DNA from: Scilla litardierei
Lineage: Eukaryota; Streptophyta; Magnoliopsida; Asparagales; Asparagaceae
DNA length: 64,000 nucleotides
Assembly: GCA_030789695.1 (NCBI GenBank)
Contig: CM061142.1
Coordinates: forward strand, 42,207,375-42,271,374
Direction of reading: 5' to 3'
The notes under the pieces are model-generated. The model did not search any database. It saw only the letters and a program-made list of their open reading frames with translations, and had not been told where the DNA came from. Numbering within the stretch: position 1 is the stretch's first letter; each line of letters opens with the position of its first letter. This document shows, one piece after another, positions 54,929-64,000 of this stretch. Position numbers and translations under genes: made by a program.

Positions 54929-57900
54929 GTCACGTCCCGCTTCCCAAAACTACAGAGGCGAAGCGTGACTAAGGCCCGCTTGGGCCGGAGTTGTGAAGCT
55001 CAGACCCAATAAGCGTCTGTAGGGGTACCGTTTTAAAAGATTCCAGGTTCTTGCATATATAAAAATTCATAACAACAGAAAGTACTGAAAGGAAATGCAT
55101 TCATTTTATTCCATCAAGATATCCAGAAGTACAAAAGTCTAATAAAAGAAATAATGCCCAGCATGGCAACAACGCAGAAAGTAAACCACGGGTGCAAGCA
55201 CCAAACCTAGGCGGAAAAGTAAACGGTGCTACGCACCCGAACTAGAAAGCAGGAAAACTCTGAACTGCAATGGTGAGGGACCTCTAGGACTGGTCCTTGT
55301 CAAGTACGTACTCCGGGTAGACGTCCTCTGGTTCCACGTACTCAGGAATGTTCGGCTCGTCCACGCGCTCTGGCTCAACACCTGACGTACATCACCTAAG
55401 AGAAAAGGATCTGTACATCAGGTAAAGTCTACAAGAAAGGGTTAGACTCTATTGCAAGTGTACTGTAATTTAAAACAACGATTTACTGGTTGATTAACAT
55501 GCTGGGGTTATACCATGGCAGTTAAAAAAAGTAAAACGGTACAGGAAAAAGTAATCATGACACGCTGTAGCCGTAGTGTGTGCTACCGACTGCGGGACTA
55601 ACCTAAACGGGACAAGACAAGACAAGACAAGACAAGAAGTGTGTAACTAAGGTTCACGCCTTTCGGTCTGTGCCGAGGGAACGCTCAACCTTGTGCACGG
55701 GACAATACAAGACAAGAAGTGTGTCACTAAGGTTCACGCCTTTCGGTTAGAAGACGACCAGCACCTTCTCAACCGAGGGAACGCTCAACCTTGTGCACGG
55801 GAAAAAATAAGACAAGAAGTGTGTCACTAAGGTTCATGCCTTTCGGTTAGAAAGCGACCAGCACCTTCTCAACCGAGGGAACGTTCAACCTTGTGCACGG
55901 GACAAGACAAAACTGAGGAGTGTGTCACTAAGGTTCACGCCTTTCGGGTAGAAAGCGGCCAGCACCTTCTCAACCGGGGGAACGCTCAACCTTGTGCACG
56001 GGACAAGACAAGACTGAGGGTGACAAGAGAGATTCACGCATTTCGGTTTGTGGGTGGCCAAACCCGCCAAGCCGAGGGAACGCTCAATCTTCCACCACCC
56101 AAAGTGCTCAAGACAAGACAACCAGAGATCACCCTCGCATGGAGGGTACCTGAAACGCCCGTAGGCTTCTGTGACATGACATGACGGAGTTGAGGGAAAG
56201 GTTCATTCTAGGGTGTCCACACGCACGCACACACAGAATAACCCTAAGGTGTCAGTTGTTGTTGTTGTTGTTGTGCTTAGACTTCATCGTCAAGTCTAAG
56301 CTGTCAAGCGGGGTCCAGGACGCTATCATTTCATGTCAGGTTCTCTTTAAATGTACCTTAACATTCTAAGAAGGAGATGGCCTAAACGTGGCCGTACAAG
56401 TACAAGTGTAAACACTTGCCTTTAGTGGCGAGCGCCTCGTCTGTCTGGAGCGTCTCGTCGAAACGGCACGTCAGTGAGGGCCCGTCTGAAACTGGTCAAC
56501 GGCGGTGTCAGGACACGTTTTTCATCAATCCTATTACTGTAAGTTTCTAAGTTAAGCGTGGCTATCCTAACAGTCCCAAAACACTAGTTCATGTGATCAA
56601 ATCTCTCCTACAGTTCTCTACGACGATTCTATCCTATGTGCACAGTCAAAATAGTCTGATCGTCGATCCTAGATGTTACAACGGTTTAATGGTGTGTAAA
56701 AGTAAATTTAGTTGTTAGTTGTCGATTTTTTTACTTATGGTTTCAATGTCGTACGGTTTGGGTTGCTACGAGTGAGTGGACCAACCTAGTGCGACGAACG
56801 CGCATGTGTCGGTGTCGAATCTGGAATGGCAGCGGATCACGTCGCGACTCCAGTTCCCGGAACGTCTCGTCACTGGTCTTTAGTGTTCACGTGGTCGAAC
56901 TGAAAACGTGGCTGTCTCTGCATCATAAGATTTCAACATCAGGCTATACGAACTTAACTTGTGAGAATAAGCTCTATACACATATAATAACTTACTATAT
57001 CTATTAATATACTGCTCATATTACTGTCCAAGCACCAAGCTATATGTTTCACAAATCGGCTCAGAGCAACATGAAATGAATAGCAAGTACTAAAAGATAG
57101 GAGTACATATAAACTGAGATCTCTAATATATAAATATATAACTTATAACCTACCAATAAGGACTTAAAGATAACATTGATTCGGTTGACAAAGCACTGCT
57201 CAGAATCACCTTTCACAAATGAGTATCCAAACCACTCCCAGACTTCTTCCAAGCTACAACCATTCATCGGTCTATAGGTCCATAGGCTACTAGTTAATAC
57301 TAACAATAATAACAACTAGCAATATAATAACAAATTGCCTGGCAGTATCCTATATCAACTAATGATTTATTAACTTAGGAGGGTGAAGTGCAAAACTTAA
57401 GCTAAAAAAATATGTATAACTGCAACTTACGTCCTTGGTTACAGAAGTCGAACGCACGTCGGCAGTTTGCGACTGGAAGGAGAGCGGCCACAGCGGAGAA
57501 GAGAGCGACATCTGTAAGGGGAATGGAGCAGCGGTGGCTGGGCGACGTATGGCAGCGAGGCGACGGGGACATCCGGCAGATAGGGCTACAGCAGCGAGGT
57601 CCTCGTGGAAGCGCAGCTCGTTGGGATCCGAGGGGGATGGCCGACAGTCGGTGGGGCTCCGGGCAGCGGGATGTGGTGGCGGGAGAACTGGGGTTTGCAC
57701 GGCGCGAGGGCAGCTGCGGTGTGGGTTATCGGTGACAAGGGGAGGCACCGGGGTCTGCACGGTGGGGAGAGAGCAGCGCACGCGGCTGATGGGCTGGAGG
57801 GGGCACCGTGAGGGGGGTGATGCAGCGTCAGGAGGGGTTGCAGATGGCAGTCTGTCCGTCGGACTGGAGAGGAGAGTGAGGGAGAGAGTTAGATTTAGGG

Positions 57901-58549
57901 TTTTATTTTTGGAAAAATAGGCGGCAGCTGTTGATCGCTTCTTTTTTTTGAAAACCCTAGACATTAAGTTGCTATTTGAAAAGAGAGAAGAGAGAAAAAC
58001 GTGTGGATAGAGAGGGTGACGTGGAAGAGTGGGTACAGGATATGTGGGGGGGTTTGTTGGCCTGTAGAAATAATAGGGAGAGTGGGAAGAGCCTGTTGAG
58101 ATTTGGAAAAATCATACAAGTTAGGATTTGATATCTATTTAGTTTAGAGAGTTAACAGTTAAGGTTTCTAAGAGATTTGATTTAAAAACCTATAACTAAC
58201 AGCATGTTGGCAAATCGACAGGATTAGTTAACTAAAAGCTAAGGGTTTTTTTTTAAAGAATTATATTATTTTAATTATTTGAGTTTGTTATAAACGTACA
58301 GAGCATAAGAAGTATAAAAATTTTAAGAAAACGTTTTTTTAATGAAATAACGATACACAGATTGGTCCCATGGCGTCCAAAAATTACAAGGAAAATGCCG
58401 GAGTGATCGCGCCTTCGGGAGGATCATGAATACGGGGTTCGGTCACGCGTGAGGGTTAAGGAAAACGATGCGAAAATCGAACTCGATGAAATACACGTAC
58501 AAAGAAAAAATACACACTAGAAAACGTACGGTCGAAAGTGTCCCTTACA
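54929..58549 (-). repeat. gypsy-4 5' LTR
   Basis: Matches 49080-52717. G tract at 58045-58052, GC-rich block 57430-57890, tandem repeats 55610-56110, hairpin plus acidic frame 55284-55423. Confidence 0.95.
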
Positions 58550-59745
58550 CTCACTTATGAAATGAGAAGTGTTTGGACCTGAAGTCCTGATATCAGAAGA
58601 TATCAAACCTGTGGGTTACCGAGTATTGTATAAATAAATAAAATCGTATGCTATAAGCAAAACGCCATAGCTTAGAGGTCTATTTCGCAGAAACCAGGAA
58701 GTAACCATCTAAGATGAGCTGCACTCACTTACAAAATTATTTAAAATGATGCATCAGGCTCCCTGGTCATGATTGCGAAAACCATGCGATTGGCAAAGAA
58801 AATTTTAAGCTATGTTGCTATGGATGATGTGACAACATACCCTTACGAATAATCATCCTGAAGATGAATAACCATCCTGAAGATGAATAATCATCCCGAA
58901 GATGAAACCTTCATCCCGAAGATGAAACCTTCATCCAGAAGATGAATAATCTTCCAGCAGATGAATAATCATCCAGCAGATGAATTATCATCCAGAAGAT
59001 GAAATTATCATCCAGTTGATGAAGAAACATTGATAATCGCAATCCACTAATACACTTACTAGTTGTATGGATGCACATTAAGACCCCTTTCGTTCGCTGG
59101 AAGAGGGGAAGGATATCCTAGGTCCTGAAGTGCCTTACTCAAGTGTCTTTTATGCACTCCTTTATCTGATTAACTGCACGCGACTTTAGAGAGCATTGGC
59201 AGTAAACCCTTTAACCAGATACAGTGCAACGCCTGCAGCGCACCACTGGACCAGAGATATGTAGCTTCTGCGCTACCTCCAAGGGTCAAGGATCCTCCAA
59301 CATGTTAAATGTATTTGCATATACAGGTTACAGATCATCACGATAACTACAACAAAGGAACGACCAACTCCTGGAGACCAGCAAAGAATGCTTCCAAGAC
59401 AACATCAATCCCACCATCCCGAGAGGCTCATCGATCTAAGAAGCAAATCATAAGTATGCACAACCAGGTCCTGCAGTACCTCGCAGACACAATGACGACT
59501 GGGTCAGTGACGTGGTTCTACCTACCGAGTCTGCAGACCACTCCTCTTCAGAAGAGCTCCCTCAGATTCAGTAGCTGCCATAGATAAGTGATACTTGTAT
59601 AGATGAGCGATGTCTTGTATAGATGAGCGATGCTTTGTACTTTGTACTTATTATCGGAACACTGTAAGAGATTGATGTATAGTTGCCTAGGAGATCTGCA
59701 AGCCTGCAGCTTGTACAGATTAGGGGGAGTCAAATGTAGTGTTGT
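58550..59745 (+). other. copia-2 interior after gypsy-4
   Basis: Resumes at the second CTCAC. Colinear with copia-1 4980 down to about 2450 (reverse). Hairpin GGAC-CTGAA-GTCC at 58575-58587. A 92-codon frame (59309-59587) has no family features. Confidence 0.6.
58850..59010 (+). repeat. Tandem CATC-loop-GATG hairpins in copia-2
   Basis: About nine units of 17-19 bp. Loops include CTGAA, CCGAA, CAGAA, CAGCA and CAGTT between TCATC and GATGA arms. Homologous to 4165-4335. Confidence 0.8.
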
Positions 59746-60203
59746 ACTCGTTTCCCTTAGCTATTGGTTTTTTCCACTGGGTTTTCCATAGCTAAAGGTT
59801 TTAACGAGGCAACCTCATTGACTCTGGATCCAGAAGTATCCACCCCCTAAATACTTCCACTAATCAGGGGAAGTTATAGAAAACTGTACTCTTTTTCCTT
59901 GGCTATTGGTTTTTCCCACTGGGTTTTCCATAGTTAAAGGTTTTAACGAGGCAATTGCCCTTAACTTAGGATCCAGAAGTATCCACCTCTGATGATATCC
60001 ATCGATTAGGGGAAGTTATAGAGACTTGTACTCTTTTCCCTTAGCCACTGTGTTTTCCCACTGGGTTTTCCATGGCAAAGGTTTTAACGAGGCAATAACT
60101 CTTAACTTAGGATCCAGAAGTATGTATACCCCATAGTCAGATAAGCTCTATGAACCCTGAAGCACTCATACACGGCTTACAACAATGGATGGATAAGGGG
60201 AAG
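59746..60203 (+). repeat. Three tandem modules each ending in a polypurine-like tract (copia-2)
   Basis: Units start near 59746, 59888 and 60030 with ctctttt(c)cctt..gcta. Each contains cccactgggttttccat, gttttaacgaggcaa and ggatccagaagtat. Units one and two end in aggggaagttata; the third ends in aggggaag followed by the true LTR start. Confidence 0.85.
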
Positions 60204-60315
60204 TGTTATAAACGGGCTTTTGGAGGCCCAACTTGTTATTGGGTATCCACTCATTATGTAACCCTATTGATATAAATACAGGGCTACGGATTCCGTAGCC
60301 ACCAAGTTTACAATA
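60204..60315 (+). repeat. copia-2 3' LTR (112 bp)
   Basis: Same as 44866-44977 except five substitutions; followed by TTACT. Confidence 0.93.
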
Positions 60316-61197
60316 TTACTGAATATTTGGATCTTTACTATTCCGTTTGCAATCTGTAATAATGTTATACTTAATTAATATTTCAATACAAAATAGAAGG
60401 TACACAATACATTGCATGCATCACACTAGATATAATTGCATGAAATACATGATTGGTGGTAATTGATGTTGGCCATGCTTCATTCCTCCGCCAAACCGAA
60501 AATAATTAAAAAAATATTTAAAAAAGAAAAGGAGAGAAAGGAAGAGTGTAGTCTTTGCTTTGCTTTTAATTGAAGGGCCCACTCTCTTTTCGATCATGTT
60601 GATTGAGAGTAAAAATCTTTGTTCAGACCAAGAAAAACAGTAAGTTAAAAAAACAAGGATTAAAATTGGGGAACAAAAGGAAACATAAACAAGGATTAAA
60701 ATTGGGGAACAAGAGGAAACATGCAGTGCCCTGTAAAGTAGGAAAAGCAAAGGAAACGCATGCGGCCGACGCGGCCCCACTCCCAACAAACCCATGCAGG
60801 TGTAGTGACATTTTACCAACGTATATCAAATCATGCACTGATAATTAGCACCATTACACTCCCCTTTAGTGTTGATAATCCATGCCAAGGTTGGCTGTTA
60901 ATTGCTTTTTTATGGGAGAGATATCTTAACTTTGATCATTTATTTATTCGTTTATTCATTTCTTTTTCCTTTTCTTTTTTCACCATTGGAATAAGTATTC
61001 CAATTGATTTTCTTCTGTTTCACGAGTTAATAGAATTAAAACATAACACAAACAAAGAAACGATACTAATTTAACTAATGAAGCTGTAGTTTTGGCTGGG
61101 ACACCTTAACTTAATAACTCAAGTTATGCCAATTTATGAAAACGAGTATTGGCCTACAAATGAATATGCAAAGAGATAATGCGAAAAATGAACAGAC
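60316..61197. other. Unassigned AT-rich DNA between copia-2 and the Athila-like element
   Basis: No gene recognised; no hydrolase exon either. A direct duplication of about 34 bp (caaggattaaaattgggg units at about 60654 and 60688) lies inside. Confidence 0.45.
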
Positions 61198-61300
61198 TGT
61201 TGTGAAGGGATATGAACCAGAGTTGGTTAGGATTCTGGGTATATTAGAAATACGTCTATATCTATGTATCTTATCTTTTAACTCTCCTATCCTGCCTATA

Positions 61301-61313
61301 AATAAAGGGCTGG
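61301..61313 (+). promoter_or_regulatory. TATA box of gypsy-5 LTR
   Basis: cctataaataaag followed by a ggctgggggttcctcccccag hairpin near the probable RNA start. Confidence 0.5.
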
Positions 61314-61601
61314 GGGTTCCTCCCCCAGTAGTTGATTGATGTGTCCTTATTTTCTACTATTTTCATTTCATTATTTCGTTGCATCTCATACCATTTCCGC
61401 ATCCAAATCCCTCATTTTACTACGATTTTGTATTTCTGAAGATATTTTCGAGTTTCGTAGTGTTTTGTGAGTTTTCAGGGATTTTGGAGCGATTTGGGCC
61501 CCCACTTGGGTATGGACACATCCGAAATGCTCGTGGACTCATTAGCGAGGCTCTGGAGGAGTTTGCCATACTTCTGGAGACATTGGAAGAGAAGGGAGAG
61601 A

Positions 61602-61603
<2 letters not shown>

Positions 61604-61674
<71 letters not shown>
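61604..61674. repeat. (GA)n microsatellite
   Basis: About 35 GA units inside the gypsy-5 LTR. Confidence 0.97.
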
Positions 61675-61676
<2 letters not shown>

Positions 61677-61711
61677 ACCCCAGGAGCCCTCTACAGAGTT
61701 TTCCAGAAAAT

Positions 61712-61995
61712 ACTCGGACCGAGCAGCTAGGCTGCTCGACCGAGTAACTCCAAATTGAGAGGAGAGCTGATACGGGCTGACTCGGACCGAGCAGCTCATC
61801 TCTCGATCAAGTAGCCTCAATTCCACAAGCTGAAGCTGTCTACGACGCGGCCCAAGCAGCATACCGAGTCGACCCCTACTCGGACCGAGCAGAGATGACT
61901 CGGTCCGGGTAGGCTCAGCGGCAAAATTTTTAATCCCCATTTCCTGCGGTGCTCGGTCGAGTATCTCATCTACTCGGTCCGAGCGACCGAACGAG
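61712..61995 (+). repeat. Cluster of CTCGG(A/T)CCGAG-type palindromes in gypsy-5 LTR
   Basis: At least seven ctcggaccgag, ctcggtccg or ctcgaccgag-like words in under 300 bp, often followed by cagc. Downstream of the TATA box, so inside the transcript. Confidence 0.6.
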
Positions 61996-63104
61996 CAGCC
62001 TGTTGCTCAACCGAGTCACCTACTTGATCGACAACTCCAGGGCCATTTTTGGAAAGATTTCTGAAGCCACGATGCGCGCGATTTCTGGCGACTGAAGCGA
62101 GGAGCTGTGCGGGGACACATGGATGACTTTCATTATGGAATTGAAAAATAGTTTTTGAGGGGAGCCTAGGTGATTTTTGTAGGGATCTGGAGACTAATTT
62201 TTGTAAGGAGATCTTGGATCAAATACTGGAAATTATTGCGTTATTTTGATTTGTTCTTGCGTTTGGAATCTGAAATTATTTCTGGATCTTCAATTTCTAT
62301 CGCTTTCTCGCTGTAAGTCTTTTAGCCCTAATCTTTTGATTGCTATAATGTTTTCTTCTCTGAGAATGATGTTTTTGTCTGTTACTATTGCGATGTGTGA
62401 GTAGATTCATTCTAGGGTTGATGGGTTAGCCCTAGGATTATAGGGGGATTTGTAGATCTGGATCCCTACATTGAATTTGGGACTTAGGGTAGTATTTCGG
62501 TAGATCCTACCGAATTCATAGATAACCCGTACTGAGATCATGTTCACGGTCTGTGGAATTGATGTGCTTAAGGGGTATCTAGGGGTTCGAATAGGGAAAT
62601 CGGTGGATCCAACCAAGGCTCGTGACCATGCCCGGCTCGCGTCTTGAGGGGATCCATCGACGAACTATACCGCTACGTCGACGGCTACTGCCATTGCGTC
62701 AACGAGAGCCACCGAAATACCCCGCAATTCTAACCCACGAGAGTGGTACAAATTGGGGGATTAATTTCCTAGCCCTAATGCAATGCAATGATCCTATCCC
62801 AACATCGACCCCAACGATCCTAGTGGTGATCCCTAACGCCCTAGTCCCTTTATTAGCATTACAACAACAACACCCAACCAAATCTTTCACCCCGATAGCT
62901 ATTCCACTTCAAGACTTAGAGATAAACTGAGAACCAATCGACACTATCACCGTCCCTATGGGATTCGACATCTTATATACTATAACTCGACACCGTCCGC
63001 TTGCGGATTGAGCCCGAAATTGTAGCCTAGGGGCCATACCACGCCTGGCGATCGTGACACCGCCAGGTGGAATCTAGGTGTAGGTTACGGATGCATCAAG
63101 TTTT

Positions 63105-63122
63105 TGGCGCCGTTGTCGGGGA
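63105..63122 (+). other. Primer-binding site of gypsy-5 (tRNA-Asp type)
   Basis: tggcgccgttgtcgggga is nearly the TGGCGCCGTTGCCGGGGA site typical of Athila/Tat elements, six bases after the LTR. Confidence 0.8.
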
Positions 63123-63262
63123 CGGCAGTAGTGTTCTATCTCAGTTTGTTTTTATTTTGTGAAGTTTGCTAGCATTCCAATCATTTCTCACCCTTCCATC
63201 ATTTTTATTCTTTTTATTTATTTCGGTGCTACTGACGGTATTTCTTTGACTTTTGTTGGTGC

Positions 63263-64000
63263 ATGAACACTCGCTACAAGGGATCTGCCAGAGAGTTATT
63301 ATCCGATCCCGAGATTGAGAAGACAGCCAGGGCTTTGAGAGCCTCTAGCAGAAGTTCATCTCCCTCCGCTCCTATGGCGGAAAACAATCCTCCTCCTCCT
63401 CCTTGCACCGGGTCCATCAAGGACCACATGAAACCAACTTTTGGGAACAACTCCTCCATTCCCAGACCGCAACTGGTGGCAGCGAGCTTCGAGCTCAAGA
63501 CGGGGTTGATCAATCTGATGCAGCAGGATCCCTTCCACGGGCATCCTTATGAAAATCCCAACCATCATATCGACTCCTTCCTGGCGAAGTGTGATACGTT
63601 CAAGGCGAAGGATGTTAGTCATGATGCTGTGAAGCTGCGGCTTTTCCTGTTCACCTTAAGGGACAAAGCCTCCTATTGGCTCCGAGCCCACCCTCCCAAC
63701 CATTTCACTACATGGGAGAAGTTCACGCTTGCATTTGTGGATAAGTTTTATCCACTCTCGAAGACGGTCCGGATCCGTGGGGCTATTTCTAACTTCAAGC
63801 AACTCCCACAGGAGTCACTTCATGAGGCATGGGAGAGCTTCAAGGACCTCCAACATCAGTGTCCTCACCACGGGATCGAGCCATGGGATTGGGTGCAAAG
63901 CTTTTACAACCAGCTCTAACCTAGCACCAAGATGATTATTGATGCTGCGGCGCAAGGCGCCCTATTTGATAAGTCTCCTGAGGAGGCTATGAATCTGTTG
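63263..64000 (+). pseudogene. gypsy-5 gag, N-terminal part, one in-frame stop, truncated by window end
   Basis: ATG at 63263. After a Ser/Pro-rich start come KTGLINLMQQDPFHG, HIDSFLAKCDTFKAKDV, VKLRLFLFTLRDKASYWL, FTTWEKFTLAFVDKFYPLSK, ESLHEAWESFKDLQHQCPHHGI and WVQSFYNQL, the usual Athila/Tat gag text. TAA at 63917-63919 breaks the frame, but the same frame goes on (MIIDAAAQGALFDKSPEEA) to the window end. No zinc knuckle is reached. Gag of these elements assembles the particle; this copy needs read-through or is dead. Confidence 0.88.

Larger units (their letters stand above)
49080..58549 (-). mobile_element. gypsy-4: gag-only Tekay-type element, minus strand
   Basis: LTRs 49080-52717 and 54929-58549 (about 3.6 kb each). 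Perfect CTCAC at 49075-49079 and 58550-58554. The interior is only 2.2 kb: primer region, gag, the donor of intron 1, then non-coding DNA to the polypurine tract. No protease, RT or integrase. It lies inside copia-2. Confidence 0.96.
44866..60315 (+). mobile_element. copia-2: non-coding Ty1/copia-type element, plus strand, split by gypsy-4
   Basis: LTRs 44866-44977 and 60204-60315 are both 112 bp with 5 differences by my count. Perfect TTACT lies at 44861-44865 and 60316-60320. The 3' LTR is preceded by aggggaag. After the 5' LTR comes cgttatcagcacgctcg. The interior without gypsy-4 is about 5.75 kb, colinear with copia-1, and again lacks any gag or pol text. The two copies face away from each other, 5' LTR to 5' LTR, 1.17 kb apart. 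Confidence 0.93.
61198..63098 (+). repeat. 5' LTR of an Athila/Tat-like gypsy (gypsy-5)
   Basis: The right end (gatgcatca, 63098) is fixed by the primer site just after it. The left end is inferred from TGTTGTGAAGG at 61198 and a TATA box (cctataaataaag) at 61301. Contains a (GA)n tract, a CTCGGACCGAG-like palindrome cluster and, near the end, a gggattcgac..cgcttgcgg phrase as in other Athila/Tat leaders. The partner LTR is outside the window. Confidence 0.65.

Noticed and set aside
61379..61747. Frames through the (GA)n tract
   Set aside because: Arg-Glu or Ser-Leu repeats from the microsatellite.

Overview
This window is plant nuclear DNA from a repeat-rich flowering-plant genome. It contains nested LTR retrotransposons with plant-type gag/pol (chromodomain Ty3/gypsy of the Tekay/Del type, an Athila/Tat-like gypsy with a tRNA-Asp-type primer site, short-LTR copia elements), hAT-like MITE remnants, and one exon of an auxin-conjugate hydrolase (IAA-amino acid hydrolase, ILR1-like). 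I cannot name the species. Roughly 95% of the window is transposon. No complete host gene, rRNA gene or canonical tRNA gene was found.

Layout. 1-1964: host DNA with the ILR1-like exon (667-792) and MITE debris. 1965-43695: a minus-strand non-coding copia element (copia-1). It is split by a solo Tekay-type LTR (5192-39613, + strand, TSD GAAGT). That solo LTR is split twice. The first insertion is gypsy-2 (7500-27998, - strand, TSD AAAGT), whose pol gene is in turn split by gypsy-1 (11966-21653, + strand, TSD TGTCG). The second is the pol-less gypsy-3 (28874-38091, - strand). 43696-44865: spacer with a SINE-like piece. 44866-60315: a second, plus-strand copy of the same copia family (copia-2, 112-bp LTRs, TSD TTACT), split by gag-only gypsy-4 (49080-58549, - strand, TSD CTCAC). 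60316-61197: unassigned AT-rich DNA. 61198-64000: 5' LTR, primer site and start of gag of an Athila-like element that runs off the window.

How the parts relate. Gypsy-1 and gypsy-2 carry gag, protease, RT, RNase H, integrase and a chromodomain, and both show the same two spliceosome-type introns. Gypsy-1 reads as one spliced frame with four premature stops plus an early terminal stop. Gypsy-4 keeps only gag, ending at the first intron's donor. Gypsy-3 keeps only LTRs and a 2.1-kb interior. The two copia copies share a colinear interior with no recognisable gag or pol.

Most interesting signals: (1) the copia interiors are studded with tiny hairpins whose stems vary but whose 5-nt loop stays close to CTGAA on the element's sense strand; (2) two introns conserved in a Tekay-type gag-pol; (3) an acidic 34-35-codon frame at the same place in the LTRs of three Tekay subfamilies, preceded by a hairpin whose stem differs in sequence but keeps pairing; (4) 14 DRE/CRT-core motifs just upstream of the TATA box in each gypsy-1 LTR.
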